Positions 1 through 13,676 of a stretch of 64,000 nt of DNA are shown piece by piece. Origin of the DNA: Acanthacorydalis orientalis (Eukaryota; Arthropoda; Insecta; Megaloptera; Corydalidae); assembly GCA_034766995.1 (NCBI GenBank), contig CM068313.1, positions 25,595,512-25,659,511 of the forward strand, given 5' to 3'. A program made the translations under genes and the position numbers. Within the stretch, counting starts at the first letter, position 1. Every line of letters starts with the position of its first letter. The notes beneath the pieces were generated by a model. That model saw only the letters and a list, made by a program, of their open reading frames with translations, did no database searches and had not been told where the DNA came from.

Positions 1-603
1 AATGTCTAAATTTAAAGAAATGTAATCAATTTAATATTAAAAAATTCTAATTACAAAAACATGTAAAAGAAACTAATACATTTAACGTTTTGTATATCGT
101 ATAACAAGTGCAGCAGTAGTAAAAAGAAAGATGTGATTTTACTGATTAAGAATGAGATAAATTTCCAATTCAATAGTTAACATTTAGTCGAATTTAAAGT
201 AAAGTTTATATAAACAATTGAAAAATTAAGTTGAGCTTTATCTTAAATTAGAATTATCTGCTCTATTTTTTTAATATTTTAGTTTGTTCTGCGTAATAAA
301 CTAGATAGAAAGATACTCGGTTAATATTAATATAATAAAAGTTTTGTAACTTTTGTCTATTTTTATTAAAATATGGATTATCTACACTTACTTCTTATCA
401 GAATTCTTACTAACAAAAAGTGTGCAATATCGTTAATTTTGTGTATTTATTTCAGTTGGCAATAATGCAATTGAAGTGCATGGACGTGTATAATTATGTT
501 TCACACTGGATAATTCATATTGTCCATTTTTATAATTATAGTCACTCAATTATAAATATATTTGTTCCACTCTAATAAACACTATGATCATAAGTACACA
601 CAA

Positions 604-634
<31 letters not shown>

Positions 635-1194
635 AATGTTTTATTACATATATATATATATATATATATATATTCACTGCATTATTATTTTATATTTATA
701 TACTTATATTTATGTTTGTACAAAATTCTTTATCCCAGTTAATTCATTTTTTATTATATATTAGTCATTAATAATAATGTAAATGTTTATATATATATAT
801 ATTGAATTTTACACACCTTTCATTACAATAGTAATTAAAATATTTATTACAGATTTATTAAATTAATATGCATTCGGTTTAAATAAAATTTACAATTACA
901 GGAACGTAATTGAGAAACAGAACAAATTTGAAATTTATTTAAAATTTAATTTTTGATTCTCAGTTAAATTATCATTTTTTTAATGTGGATAAAGTCAAAT
1001 GTATATATATATATATTGCGCGTGTATACTTCAATGTCTGTGTAATATCTATTTTGATTAAATTTACAACTTGAATCTATCTTAAATGGAAATCAAATAT
1101 ATCTACCTCGAATGTAATAAAATCTCATTATACTTGAATGCAAAGTACGATAATGATACGAAAATTTCAACTTAAATTATAATAGTTTATACTG
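1..1194. other. A+T-rich non-coding stretch
   Basis: No gene is recognisable on either strand. The short open frame near 562-771 runs through a CA/TA microsatellite and encodes Tyr-Ile repeats, so it is not a gene. Confidence 0.6.
599..673. repeat. Compound (CA)n-(TA)n microsatellite
   Basis: A CA run passes directly into a TA run, then after a short break a second TA run follows. Compound CA/TA tracts of this kind recur through the window. Confidence 0.9.
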
Positions 1195-1400
1195 GTTCCT
1201 TCAATATTCTTTGCTCTCTGAGAATTTGCTCCTTAGCTTAGAGTGCACATTAAGTTGAAGACGAACAGCGTACATTCGTGCGCATACTTCTTCAACGTGT
1301 TCTCAAACTTCAACAATCTCTCATCGTTTACTTGAAATATTGTTACGTGAAGATAGTAGAGTGTATGGTCTACCTATATTTAAAATACCGTGAACGGAAT
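1195..1400. other. Higher-complexity island
   Basis: About 200 bases of mixed composition between TA-rich flanks. On the minus strand there is a short open stretch (ERLLKFENTLKKYAHEC), but nothing recognisable. It could be regulatory DNA or an untranslated exon. The only direct evidence is the change in composition. Confidence 0.25.
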
Positions 1401-1755
1401 ATACTGTTTTAGGCGCAAACATTTTCAAACAAAAGCTGTTATACTGACTAACATAACACTTTAATTATAAAAAAACTTAGTCATTTTTTTAATGAAAAAT
1501 GTTTACTCGTAGAAAAAAATATTTTATTTTATATGTTTTCATATAAAATAATAGAATATTATTTAATTTAATCTGTTTTTTTTTTATATATATATATATA
1601 TATAAAATACATGTTATTGTTTGATAATTGTAATTTTATAAACTATTTTAATTATGAAACTATCTTTATTTTGTACCTTTAATTTATTTTGTATTTTTTA
1701 TGTTATATATTTGGTTTTTGTTGAAAACCGCACATTCTTACATTTTTACGTAAGA

Positions 1756-1760
<5 letters not shown>

Positions 1761-1800
<40 letters not shown>
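1761..1800. repeat. (TA)20 microsatellite
   Basis: Uninterrupted TA dinucleotides over 40 bases. Confidence 0.95.
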
Positions 1801-1805
<5 letters not shown>

Positions 1806-2816
1806 ATTAATAATGCTTTTTTACCTAAAAATAACTTTTTTCTCAAAAAATCATAGTTATAATTTGGCAGTGTAGTCAATTCAGTTTCAAGATTAAGTTA
1901 TTGACAATTAGTACTTAAAATATTGAAATATTCAACTTTCAGTTTTTTTAATAAATTATTGTTATCTTTTTTTGATTGATGTTTTTCATTTAAATCACTT
2001 CAAGATCTTTTTAAAAAGTGGAATAAAAAAACTTAAATTACAGGTCTAATAGACTGTTTTCTATTATAGCATTCTGAAAATTATAATATTTCCATCGAAA
2101 TGTATATAAAACTAAGTTTTCATAACAGACAATAGTTATTCTTGATAAATTTGTATTGCCTTTATAGTATATATTTAATAATCTGAAATAATATATTAAA
2201 AATTTTCTCACATTTGATATAAAATAAAACAACTTTTTTATTATTGAAAAACGAGATTTTTTGCTAAGAAAATATGGCAACTCAGTGCCTTTTAATATAT
2301 ATATATATATACGCATAAATAATATATATACGCAATGTATTATATGTAGGTTAAAGTTTTATATCCGTCATGTCAAAGCAATATACATGATTTTTACTCA
2401 CCGTGAACATAAAAGCTGTTCATTTCACCACTTTACTTGTGATGTTGCTTCTTTATCCTCTCTCAGAACAAGCTAAAATATTTTTATTGGATGCATTATT
2501 CGTGCTTGTCATGTCATATTTTCGTTCTTAAGACACTAGAGTAAACAGAGTATGCATAATGTACTATACCTTTCGCATTGATTTAATTCTGCTTCATTAG
2601 TTCATAATCTTTTATAACACCTACATAGTTTATGTGTTATAAATAAATATAAACTACGAATATATTCAAAAAATGGGAATATAAAATTTTTATATATTTT
2701 ATCATTTCAAGTGTTATATTTTTCAATACATTTAAATCAACTTGAAGATCAAAACTCATAAATCATTTAATGCAGTTATATAAAATCCAAAATACAAAAT
2801 TTGTTATGTTTTTATA

Positions 2817-2820
<4 letters not shown>

Positions 2821-2868
<48 letters not shown>
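2821..2868. repeat. (TA)24 microsatellite
   Basis: Uninterrupted TA dinucleotides over about 48 bases. Confidence 0.95.
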
Positions 2869-2873
<5 letters not shown>

Positions 2874-4315
2874 AAATGAAAAAATAATATTTTAGACAAA
2901 TCGTATAACACTAGCATTTTAATTATAATGTTAATTATTGTTTATTCTAGTATTAATATTACTGATTAACATTTATTTATTTTTTAATATTATATAATAA
3001 GTAATGTATATGAATTCGATAAATAAATATTTATATATATATATATATATAATATTGAGACGTGCCATCCTTAGCTAGATTTAGTTTTAAAAAAATATTG
3101 AATGCCTCTAAATATATTTTATTAGAGACTGACATTTATTTTTAATGTTCGTTGATTTTTCTAAAATATAAGCTAGTTAATATATTATTAGCGTACAGAT
3201 TAAAAGCTGGTCTAACAAATAATATTAAAAGAAGTTTACGACGATTCTACATATGTGTAACCTACAACATTTTTAACTTTAGCATAAAGATAATCAATAT
3301 TGAAAATATAATAATATTCAAACTAAACAAAAAATACACTAGAAAAAATCTAGCAGAATATTTCACTAGCAAGTATATAAATATGAATGTTTGTGTACTC
3401 AGATTAATTTTTTTTTAACTTTAAACTTTCATAAAATAATTCCCTAACTATATTAATTTAAATTTGAATACATTACACCATTATTAATTTTTTAAAAAAA
3501 TGACCAGAATAAATTAAGCCATGAAATAAATTAATATAAAATAGAAACTATTTAACAGTTTTAGTTGAGTTTATTATATAATTATATTGAAAAAAAAACT
3601 GATAAATTAGTAATGACTAATTGTAGGCATTGATAAATTCTTATCAAAAATTATTTTTCAATGACAAATATTCAGTGTTTATTAAAATATAAAAAATAAA
3701 GTAATGACAAATTTTTATTAATAAATATGAGTGAAAATAAATATCCTAAATAAAAATAAATACTTCTAAATATACATACGGGCAGCATTTTATATTTTGC
3801 TTTCCTTTTTGTAGAAAGGATATATTTTATTCAAAAGATACTGAATGGTGCACTTTCAGTAAAACGTGAAAGTTTTAGAATAAGTTTCTATTTTTGATAC
3901 AGATATATAAATAAACTTTTGTTAGAAACATTCAGTGACTACTAAGGATACATTATTCTAGAACAAAAGTATAATACCTGAAACAAATAATTAAAAAAAA
4001 TGTTAACTAATGAAACATGTCAATGAAATGCTTTTCTTAATATATTGATAATATATTTAGTAAAAATAATAAAAATTTTGCGTAAAGTAAACATTACAAA
4101 CCAGATCATAAAAAAACATTTAAAGAAAGTATTTGTGAAGTTTTTCCCTATTTTAAATATTATAAAACAGTCAATTTGATACATTTTTATATTAATATGA
4201 AACGAGAGCTACAAAAAAGAAATAAATAATAGGTATATTTATATTAACGTTTTTTCGTTTAATGTACTGAAAATAAATCTTAAATACGTGTTTTCTTTTC
4301 ATTGAGATATACTTT

Positions 4316-4362
<47 letters not shown>

Positions 4363-4522
4363 CATTTATATTGTTAGAGAACTATCCAAGTAGATTTGTT
4401 ATGTTTATTATATTTACTATCTTTTATTATATTTTCAGGAAAGAAATTTCAACTTAAAATAAATTTATTATGTAATATATATATAATAGTTTTATTTAAA
4501 ATAATTTTCCAATAAAAATCAG

Positions 4523-4558
<36 letters not shown>

Positions 4559-5089
4559 TATTTGGTCTAAAATATTATTTGCTAGTGCATATTTGAAATA
4601 ACATTTAATTTTATATCTAATAGTACATGGTCTGAACAAATTCTTCTTTTCAAAATAAATTAGAAAGACAACAATTTTTTTATCATATTTTGTATCATAT
4701 ATGTATGTTTTGTTTAATGGAATACAAAAATGAAATTTAAAAAAATATTTATTCTCTTAAGTACATTTTATAAAATTATTTCATATGTTTTTAATTATCT
4801 TTCCAGGTATTTATATAACATTTTATATATTAGCTCAAAAGCTAACATTATAAAGCGATAGATACATTTCCAATTAACATTTTTTTATAGTCAAGTTTTG
4901 TGAAGTATTGAATATATCGATATATTGTATAGAAATGGATGTATTATATACCAATAATAATTTTCGTATAAAAATCACTTCATTGGTTCATCATGTACAC
5001 CGCACATATAATCTACATATGCTAGTTATTTCGAGGTCTATTGAAAATTTCCATGTCTATAGATAACTTTACATACACGAACCACATTA

Positions 5090-5380
5090 TATAACCCACA
5101 TCAGTCAAAGCATGACATATCTCTGAAATTGTATTAAATAACAACAGCATTATAGTGTTCGCATAAAACGTCAAAGGTCTCCCGGCTTATATTGCATATT
5201 ATGCATTCTCCATTCTGGCCGAGATACAGCCGCCGTTTCTATTCAAATAATTCATGATGCTCTTCACCGTACCTACTCGACGGGCTGTTGGCTGCAAACT
5301 GTCCTCTTTAGCAAAAGTATACTGACGAGTCCCCCTTAACTCAAGTGCTATCACATCTGCTGCAAATGGCGGATAAAACT
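5090..5380. other. Higher-complexity island
   Basis: About 290 bases of near-balanced composition (for example around 5180-5230 and 5270-5330) inside A+T-rich flanks. A + frame stays open for about 60 codons from near 5160 but matches no family I know. It includes a near-palindromic TTGCAT...ATGCAT pair at about 5192-5206. Conserved regulatory DNA is a plausible reading but unproved. Confidence 0.3.
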
Positions 5381-7249
5381 ATTTCATTTTAACAGTTTTA
5401 TGTTACTTTGAAATTATTCACAATAAAAATATTCTTTTACCGTTTATTCGTTTTATTAATTTCGATGTGATGTGCACACCTTTCTTTAAATATTTTGTTA
5501 ATGGTTCAAATTCTTCATTATTTATTGACAAAAAATCCCATTCATAGTATAAGGAATGATCACAAAATACTTGACGAATTTTAAAATTTTATACGAACCA
5601 GTAAAATATACTTAAAATATATTTTTTCAATTAAATAATCGGTTTTTGTAAAATAATTTCGCACAAAAAAGGAAACATGCACTAAAGATTTATGAAACTA
5701 TTTTCTGAATCTTTTTTTATCACCACTAGAACAAAATGTGTCACCTGCCGTTCATTTTATTGTTAGTCACATGTTGAAGAGATATAAATTTTGTTCCTTT
5801 TTTTAAAAATAAACTTATTTGAAATTATATTGTAAAAACAAACGTTTCCATTTTATCACAATATCGAATTCATAATTTTGTTATATGTATTTTTGTTTTT
5901 TAAAATTGATTAATTAAATTTTCATTATCTTTTATTAAAAATCACTTATTGTTCATAATCAGTATGCTTAAATCGTAATTTAATACAGCTGTATTTTTAG
6001 ATATTAATTATATATTATTTAAAAGAAATCCCTTGGATAAAAGAAATAAACTATTATTTAAAACGATTATAAAATCTAAATATCCATTAACGGATTTTTT
6101 TATAAGAATATGAAAATTGAATAATATAATCAATACAGTATGAAAAAATCATAATACAATTTAAATATTCCTCTAACAATAACAAAACAAGACAACAATA
6201 TTCTACTTAACTGTTATATTCTATTCAGTATTTATTATTATTTCTATAATTGTGAAATAAATATTAATAGTACATTCTAAGTGCAGAATAATATAATTGT
6301 ATTTTTAAAATCAATTATATTTCATCAAAAGTAAATACTATATGATATTAAATGTCTGTGTAAGAAATAAATATTAAATGTATTTTCTTTAATTACTTAT
6401 AAAAATAGTATAATAATACTAATAAACGATTTTTAAAAATTAATGTTTTTAAGTGGCAATGACATCATTTTTATTTATCGTCCTGTATCTCTGTAATAAT
6501 TTTTCATTACATTTTTTATACATAAGTAAATATATAAATTGCAATACAAATATATAAAAATTTATAATATTTATATATTTTCAAAGGATTTTAATAAATA
6601 ATCTTTCATATAAACTAACTAAATGTTAATTGTTATTCGTTTTAAAAATAATTATGGATTGTAATTCTTTCTAGAATACAAAGAAATGTTAATATTTCCA
6701 ACAAAATTGTTATAATTTTGAACGTAATGAGTATTGTGTTTCTTACTTTCTTATAATTAACGAAATTCCTAAAAGCTATTTACATGTATATTACGCCATT
6801 AAATGTACGTGGTTTTTAGTTAAACGTTTATAAACAAATACGAAAGAGAGGTTTCTTGAATACATATTATTTGTTTCTTAATCACAATAGAATTATATTT
6901 ATTTATTTCTTAATCTCAATAGAATGATATTTATTTATTTTAATATATTCTGATAATATTTATATATGTATATATATATATATGACTGTGTGTGTATTAA
7001 AAAATGAATCTATTTAATAAAAAGTTAATTGGATTTATTAATTTATAAAGTGTTAAAATTAAGTACTAGTTTCTATAAAATTTTCAAATGGCATATCTTT
7101 ATATATTTTTAATTTTTTTCTTCAGATTTGACTCAATATTCAATAAGTTGTTTTATTTTTTAAGAACAAACTTTTATTGTTTGATCCGAAATATGTTTTT
7201 ATATTTTCATGATAGAAAAAAAATTATTATATTTTGAAATATTTTTATT
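5381..7249. other. A+T-rich non-coding stretch
   Basis: Nothing supportable is seen. A short TA/TG microsatellite lies at about 6961-6996. Confidence 0.6.
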
Positions 7250-7830
7250 TCGCGTATCGATACGAAAGCAGTCGACTACTTTAAAAATTTAATAATAATA
7301 AATACGTTTATATTTTTCTATCAATTTCAAGTTTACGGCAAAAGTTTTACGACAGTTGTACCGAAAGTGATAACGTTCGTAAACAATATGGAAATAATTT
7401 AAGGAAAAACGTTCTACTTTCTTCACGATACGTGAAAAATGCAGCATAAACGTTCAGTGCCGCGAATAAACATATAACTCACCGACCTTAAAAAGTCGCA
7501 TCGATACCCACACTCAAAATGTAAACACTTTGAACGATGTCGGAGTTTCCACGATCATGTTCGAATCTTTATAAAATAATTCATAACATTTATCCGGTGT
7601 TCATCTCGGTTATGAAGCTTAACCTCAAACAGACCGCGGATCCAGCCAATAGCTCACGCCTTATCGAAACTAGAGCATTGCCGTTGCTATATTCTACCAG
7701 TCGAAGTATATTTATTGTACCATATCATAGTATTGAGTTTGAATAATGACCGCTTGGCGACAAAGCTGTCGCTATGCAAGTTCACGCATCGAAAATCATG
7801 GCGAGCTTTTTTTGTGAAATACGTTTCATA
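7250..7830. promoter_or_regulatory. Promoter-like island with DRE palindrome
   Basis: Seen: a block of much higher G+C than its flanks. It starts with the perfect 12-bp palindrome CGTATCGATACG (7253-7264), holds a second partial copy (ATCGATA at about 7501-7507), and has a CCAAT box near 7644. Known: TATCGATA is the DRE motif bound by DREF in many insect housekeeping promoters. Inference: this may be a promoter or enhancer. Its direction is unknown, and no adjoining coding exon was found. The 69-codon frame at 7537-7746 has no recognisable domain. Confidence 0.35.
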
Positions 7831-8828
7831 ATATTGACAGTATAATTTGAACGTATTTCAAAATTTCAAAGTAATTCATTTCTAGATTATATAAAATTAT
7901 TAGATTTGGATATAATATTGAATTATATATATATGTGTTTGTGTGTGTTTGTATGTATACCTAAGTACAAATATTATTACTTATTAAAATGTATTTTAAC
8001 CAATAAAGGTTAAAAAAATGTTATCGTTGATTGATTTCAAAATTTATTTTACAATTTATTTTAATTACTTTATCTGAGATAATGTTAGGATATAAATTGT
8101 TTTTAATAATAACAATTCAGTTTATAGTAAATTTATTCGCCAAAAAGTATATAATTTTTACATATTTCAATTTAATAATGTAATTTTTAATTTTGTCACT
8201 AATATATCACAATATAGAAATAATATTTTTAAAATTGTAACCTTTTATAGAAGACGTATTATAAAATAGTTTATAAATTATCCTATAGAAAAAAAATTTC
8301 AACAAAAAAGTTAACAGAAATTCTAAAGAAATCCTGAAATGGTTAAAACAATTAAAGAGATTAAAAAGTGACTGAAATGATAATAAAGAGCAGTCGATTA
8401 AAAAGATTAAATACATTTGATACAAATTTAATGAGTAAAACGGGCTTAAAATTGTAAATGGATTGGACTTATAGTATTATCACAGTTAAATATTTACTTA
8501 CACAATATTATCTTGAAAAATAAATATAAAAATCGTTTCAATATTGTAAAATACTCAATGTGAAACATCAATACTGATATTTTACAATGGCAGATATAAA
8601 GAAGTTATATTTACGACTTCAATGATATGCATTATTAGGTCGTAAAAAGAACGAATGTTACCATTATGAAGATATATTTCATAAATGAAAAATTATTGCT
8701 GACACATTTTCATTTCTAAAACAATGGATATTATTTTATCCTTCATATTGTTTGCCTACCAATTTATTAAAGAAATATATTTTAATGAATGCATTTTATT
8801 ACATTATCTATTTTTTAAATGTTTTACT

Positions 8829-8862
<34 letters not shown>

Positions 8863-9510
8863 TCAATGGTATATATTTTTAATTACTGAAAGTAAGATGA
8901 AAAGTTTCTTTCTTTTTTAAAAAATAATTATGGTATATATTTTAATATCATTTACTCATTCATCATATACTCATATACTCTATTACGAAATCTTGGCATA
9001 ACATAACTAAATGTTTTCTTTTCATAGTTTATTTCAGTATTCTGTAAATTAAAAAAAAACTAATATTTATAATTCTAACTCTTTATAAATAAAGTCTTAA
9101 ACTTATTTTTCACTATAGTTATAACAAAAATTATAAAATACTTTTTTAGTATTAAAAGAAATATATAAATATTATATAAATAAATATTTATCTTATTTAC
9201 AGATTATGTAATGGAGAAGAAGAGTTAATCAATTGAGTTTACTGCGTAAGTATTTTTTAATATAATTATATATTTAATAAGAGGTATATATATATATATA
9301 TATATATATTCAGACTCATTTATACACACAGTATTTTCATTCATTTAACATACTTTTCATTTAATGTGTGATTTATATGTTAATTTATACCCTTATAAAC
9401 GTAACTGTTATTTGTTTACATTGCTTTTTATTATACTTTCACCTTTTAAATTCAACTTATCAAACACAATATTAAAGGATTTATATACAAATGGAAAATG
9501 AATTTGTGTG

Positions 9511-9541
<31 letters not shown>

Positions 9542-9719
9542 TTATGATATTAAACTAGCTCTTTTTTTTGAATACAACATTTTAAAAATGTAATAATGGC
9601 TAGTAAAAATAAAAGTAAACAATTTAAATTAACAAAATAATTCATCTAGAATGCTATTAAATAATTTTAAGAGACAGTTTATAATGAAATATTTAAATAA
9701 TTTCAATTTAAGCATAGAT
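7831..9719. other. A+T-rich non-coding stretch
   Basis: TA tracts lie at about 8830-8857, 9287-9309 and 9522-9538. A + frame around 8586-8770 is open apart from two TGA codons and reads mildly protein-like, but no family is recognised. Confidence 0.55.
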
Positions 9720-9910
9720 TTCACTTAACGTCATTAAAGCTATCACACGTTTTTCGCTATGGAAATTCTACAATAGACTTTGTTTATAGTAAGGGTAAAA
9801 GAAATCTATCTAAATACTTCAACAGTTTTAAGACTGATGAAGTTGGGTAAACGGCAATCACCCGTTAAAATCCCCAATGATGGATGGATACATTTGATGG
9901 CTAGAGAGGT
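9720..9910. other. Higher-complexity island
   Basis: A short block of mixed sequence, densest at 9835-9905, with no open frame of interest. Possibly regulatory; no further evidence. Confidence 0.2.
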
Positions 9911-10734
9911 ATATGAAAATAAAATTCATTCGAAAGCTTTTTTATCTCGATCAATATGAGATAAAGTTCAATATTTGCTTTTAAATTTATTTTATTAATT
10001 CATTTTATTAAATAATTTTTTTGAATCATGTAAATAATTTTACTTTAATACAAATTAAAAAAATAAATTCCCCAATCATTTTTTTATAAAAGATTATTTA
10101 AAGGTGTTTTTTAATATTAACAAAAAGTATGTTTTTAAAGATATAATAAAAAACACTGAAGAAAAACATGTACTTTAAATCTGTTTATATATAAAAAAAT
10201 TTAAATTTATCTCTTGTTTCAATATTTATTTTGATACTATTGCCACTTTAATATATACTGTTCTCAAAATATACTATATTGCTATAAAATTTTATCTGAA
10301 TTAATTTATATTCTCATTACAATTAAAAATAGTATTCATATCGATTATATTTGAATAGCACCTATTACTTAAAGTATTATTCGTAATCTTTCGCACAAGC
10401 TCCTATCAATCAATACATATATTTCTAATTACTTAATTATGTATTTATATGTCTCTCAACTAATATTAATTTTACTAATGTATTAGTATTTTATAATCGA
10501 TGCATTTATAATTGTGCTGATTACGGAAATTTCTGTCCGATTTGCAAAGAATGATATTACAGTTGTCTACTCATAACAATACTGTTACAAATACATGATT
10601 GATATATGATTATCAAGAATCATTTAGGTATGAATTATTTGGTTAGAAACCATTTTTATTGAATAGTAATTCTTAAATAGTGCATGGAATTCTTACTTTT
10701 TTGGTACATCATATTATTTGAACTACGAAAAAGA
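9911..10734. other. A+T-rich non-coding stretch
   Basis: No gene, long repeat or structured element is seen. Confidence 0.55.
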
Positions 10735-11240
10735 TCAATGTTTTATTAACCATTAAAACATTTTATAAACGTATACGAAAAGAAGAAAGTAAACTGATAG
10801 AATCGTCAGGAGATCGTTTAAAAAATTTAAATATGGTGATTTTTACTTGGTAATTAACCCACCATTGGGCTATTTTATTCGAAAGTTAATGTAACGAAAT
10901 CCATGAGTGTTTGTTCAGAAACATTTAGGATGAACGTTGATGATTAAGAGACTGAATGTTGATAAACGAACGGTCTATTAATACGTACGATTGTATTAAG
11001 ATCTATTTTTGGATAGATTGATTGCTGTAAATTAGAAATAGACGAAGGAAAAGATATTATAGGTAATCCAGTGAAACTGTTGAAGATATTTCAAAACCTG
11101 GTTTTCATTCTAGACAGGTATTACTAATTGTTTAATGGAATTGTAAGAGAATTATCTTTTATGAGATATTATTTTTCAACAGAAGAATAGCAGAGAATCA
11201 GTTATTTCTGAGATTAGACAAATTGAAACAAATAAAAATT
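10735..11240 (+). pseudogene. Degenerate mariner transposase relic
   Basis: Translating all three + frames gives an ancient mariner transposase in pieces. Near 10735 a EKDQ-like start is followed at 10799-10849 by RIVRRSFKKFKYGDFYL, which matches the family's helix-turn-helix region (the 'FxxFxxGDFxLEDxPRSGRP' segment). Around 10930-10975 comes a second helix-turn-helix piece (NVDKRTVY). At 11055-11237 the frame reads SSETVEDISKPGFHSRQVLL, then after one TAA WNCKRIIFYEIL and FLRLDKLKQ. These match the 'SKPGLHxxKVLLxxWWDxKGxxxYELL...LxxLK' block of the catalytic domain. Several frameshifts and stops make it non-functional. The first catalytic Asp block is not readable and the C-terminal third is missing or too decayed. 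No terminal inverted repeats or TA duplication were found. Confidence 0.75.
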
Positions 11241-12299
11241 TTTTTTTGTACGTTTCATTAATCGATGGTATGTTTTTAATTACGACTGCGCATTACTATT
11301 TGTTTATGTACTCAACAATACAAATCTAATGTAAGGTTTAAGAGATAATCTGGTACCTTCTTTTTCATTATCCATATTTTATAGATACATGCTATCATAT
11401 TATTATTTAGTCTTGTCGTTATGAAACAATATTAATGAAAAATGTTTTGCATCTATAGATGTCTTGTGTTTTCATTGCTTAATAATACGCCTATCAACTT
11501 TAATTATTGAATTGTATAAATATTGTCAAAATGTTTAAAAAATGCTCTAAAGTAAAAATAATTTTATGTTAAATAAACTATTAGATTTAAAAATAAACTA
11601 ATTTTTTTAACAAATTAATAGGAAACGCGAAAAAGATTTTTGTAATCGCTATTTACTAAATTCTTTATTCAAAACCACATTCCATTGTTAAGAAAAGTTA
11701 TATCTTCATTAACTTCAAGAAGTAAATTCTACTAATCTTAATTACTAATTATTTATATCATTTATTGATTTTACTGATTTTAAATTATAGAGAATTAATC
11801 TTGTTTCGAACACGTTTGTTTCGGAAAAAAAGCATCAATTTGAAACGATCAGATTTATAAATAACTATTCATTGAATAAGTTTAATTGATTTATTCTAAT
11901 ATATGATTCATTGTATAAATATTTTTCTCTTTCTATGTGTATTTTTTATTGCGTTCACTGGGTATTCAAATTCTGATATAATATATAATAAAAGGGAAAA
12001 ATACATTCTCCTATTCTTTTTAGCACCCTCAAATATTTTGCTATCCATAACGATCTGAAACGTAAATTATGACTTTAAAAAAATAACATCTTGATTAATT
12101 TTTCATGGGTTGCTTGCTTTTTACACGCAAATGAATCTGAAGCCGGTTCATAAATTTCGACACGTATTCACACAGCCTTTGTTGTACCTCGTTCACTGTA
12201 CTTCGTTACAGATTTACATATACTTACGTCTCACATATATATATAAACAATAAAGTTTTCAACAACTTTAAGATTTCATAACAAGCAAATAAATCAATC

Positions 12300-12329
12300 A
12301 GTTAATATATATGTATGTAAATATGTATG

Positions 12330-12391
<62 letters not shown>
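12300..12391. repeat. Interrupted (TA)n with GTAT/CATA units
   Basis: TA runs are broken by TGTATGTA and ACATA interruptions, as expected of a microsatellite that has expanded and been duplicated. Confidence 0.85.
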
Positions 12392-12392
<1 letters not shown>

Positions 12393-12686
12393 GGTTATAT
12401 TCTACATAAAAATAAAAAAAATCCTATTATTTTTTTTAAAAAACATTTTATAATTATTTGTTAATTTTTTAAGAAATATGATATTTTCACACATAATTTT
12501 CAGCTTAAATATTAAAAGATTGAACAAATTATCTAGGTGACGAATATTTATTAATTTTTTATAATTTAGTTCATTGTTAATTTCCTTTTATCAATATGTT
12601 GGGTGTTACTGATATATTGACATGATAGTTCCTTAGAAGTACAATGTTTTCTTTCAATGACATTTTATTTAATATTTTTTATAAAA

Positions 12687-12755
12687 ATTTGGTACAGTTA
12701 TGTATATATATATATGTATATATATATATATAAAATATACATAACGGTACCAAAT
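12687..12755. repeat. 21-bp inverted repeat around a TA core
   Basis: The left arm 12687-12707 (ATTTGGTACAGTTATG...) and right arm 12735-12755 are reverse complements at 20 of 21 positions. The single mismatch lies inside the GGTAC(A/C) block. The 27-base spacer is itself TA-rich, so the whole 69 bases can fold into one hairpin or cruciform. Confidence 0.9.
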
Positions 12756-13615
12756 ATATGGATATATATGGATTTGAATAAATAAAATTATTTAAACAAG
12801 TAAAAAATATGTTACATCTATGTTTCTTTAATTAGAAATACATTTATTTCTTGATTTACTTATAAAAAAACATTTAATTTTTCTGTTCATAATTTTAAAA
12901 TATTAAATTTCGTATTTTTGAAAAATTTAACTAAGTATTACATTTTTGTGGAAAAAGGTTGAAACACTAAATATAATACTTAATATTTTAAAATAAAATA
13001 CTAGAAATTTAATTTCAATGATAAAAACTAATTAATTTATTCAGAATTAGATTCTATTTCTTAATTTTATTTTAATAATCAAATCATAATAAGAATAATA
13101 CATTCAGAACTAATTGAACACATTTGTCGCTTCAAGTATTAAGCTCAAATAACATTTGCATAATGCAACGAAAACTATTCAGTAAAATTGCTTGTATTTC
13201 GAAATAACATTCTCTAATGCTTTATTGTGACGATCTACTTAGCTGATTAAATTTGAAAGGATTTATAATATAACTGAGAAATACTTTCTTTGTGTAATAA
13301 AATATATATTTAATTAATATCATAGCATTATATATATATATAAATATTTGTGTATGTACATAAGACATAAAAGATATTATCATACGTTTTGTTGAAAGTG
13401 TGAAATTATACTTGTGGGATTATAATGCTCGGTATGAAAGCGCTCTAATGACTTTATGTTTAAACCACTGCACATTTTCTTGGAAGATACAAAACATAAA
13501 TGGTTTTTATAATGAAAATTTTATTAGAAACACTATACAAAGTTTTTGCTAATTTTGTAAAATGAAGTTAAGAATTTAAAATACAAAAAAATATTATATT
13601 TATATATACATATTT

Positions 13616-13618
<3 letters not shown>

Positions 13619-13669
<51 letters not shown>
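13619..13669. repeat. (TA)25 microsatellite
   Basis: Uninterrupted TA over about 50 bases, followed by GTATATG. Confidence 0.95.

Positions 13670-13676
<7 letters not shown>

Larger units (their letters stand above)
1401..5089. other. A+T-rich non-coding stretch with TA microsatellites
   Basis: No supported gene. Holds TA tracts at about 1761-1800, 2821-2868, 3033-3051, 4322-4359 and 4530-4553. The open frames at 2038-2316 (minus), 2261-2476 and 3152-3418 resemble no family and have the Ile/Asn/Lys/Tyr bias of chance translation of A+T-rich DNA. Confidence 0.6.
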
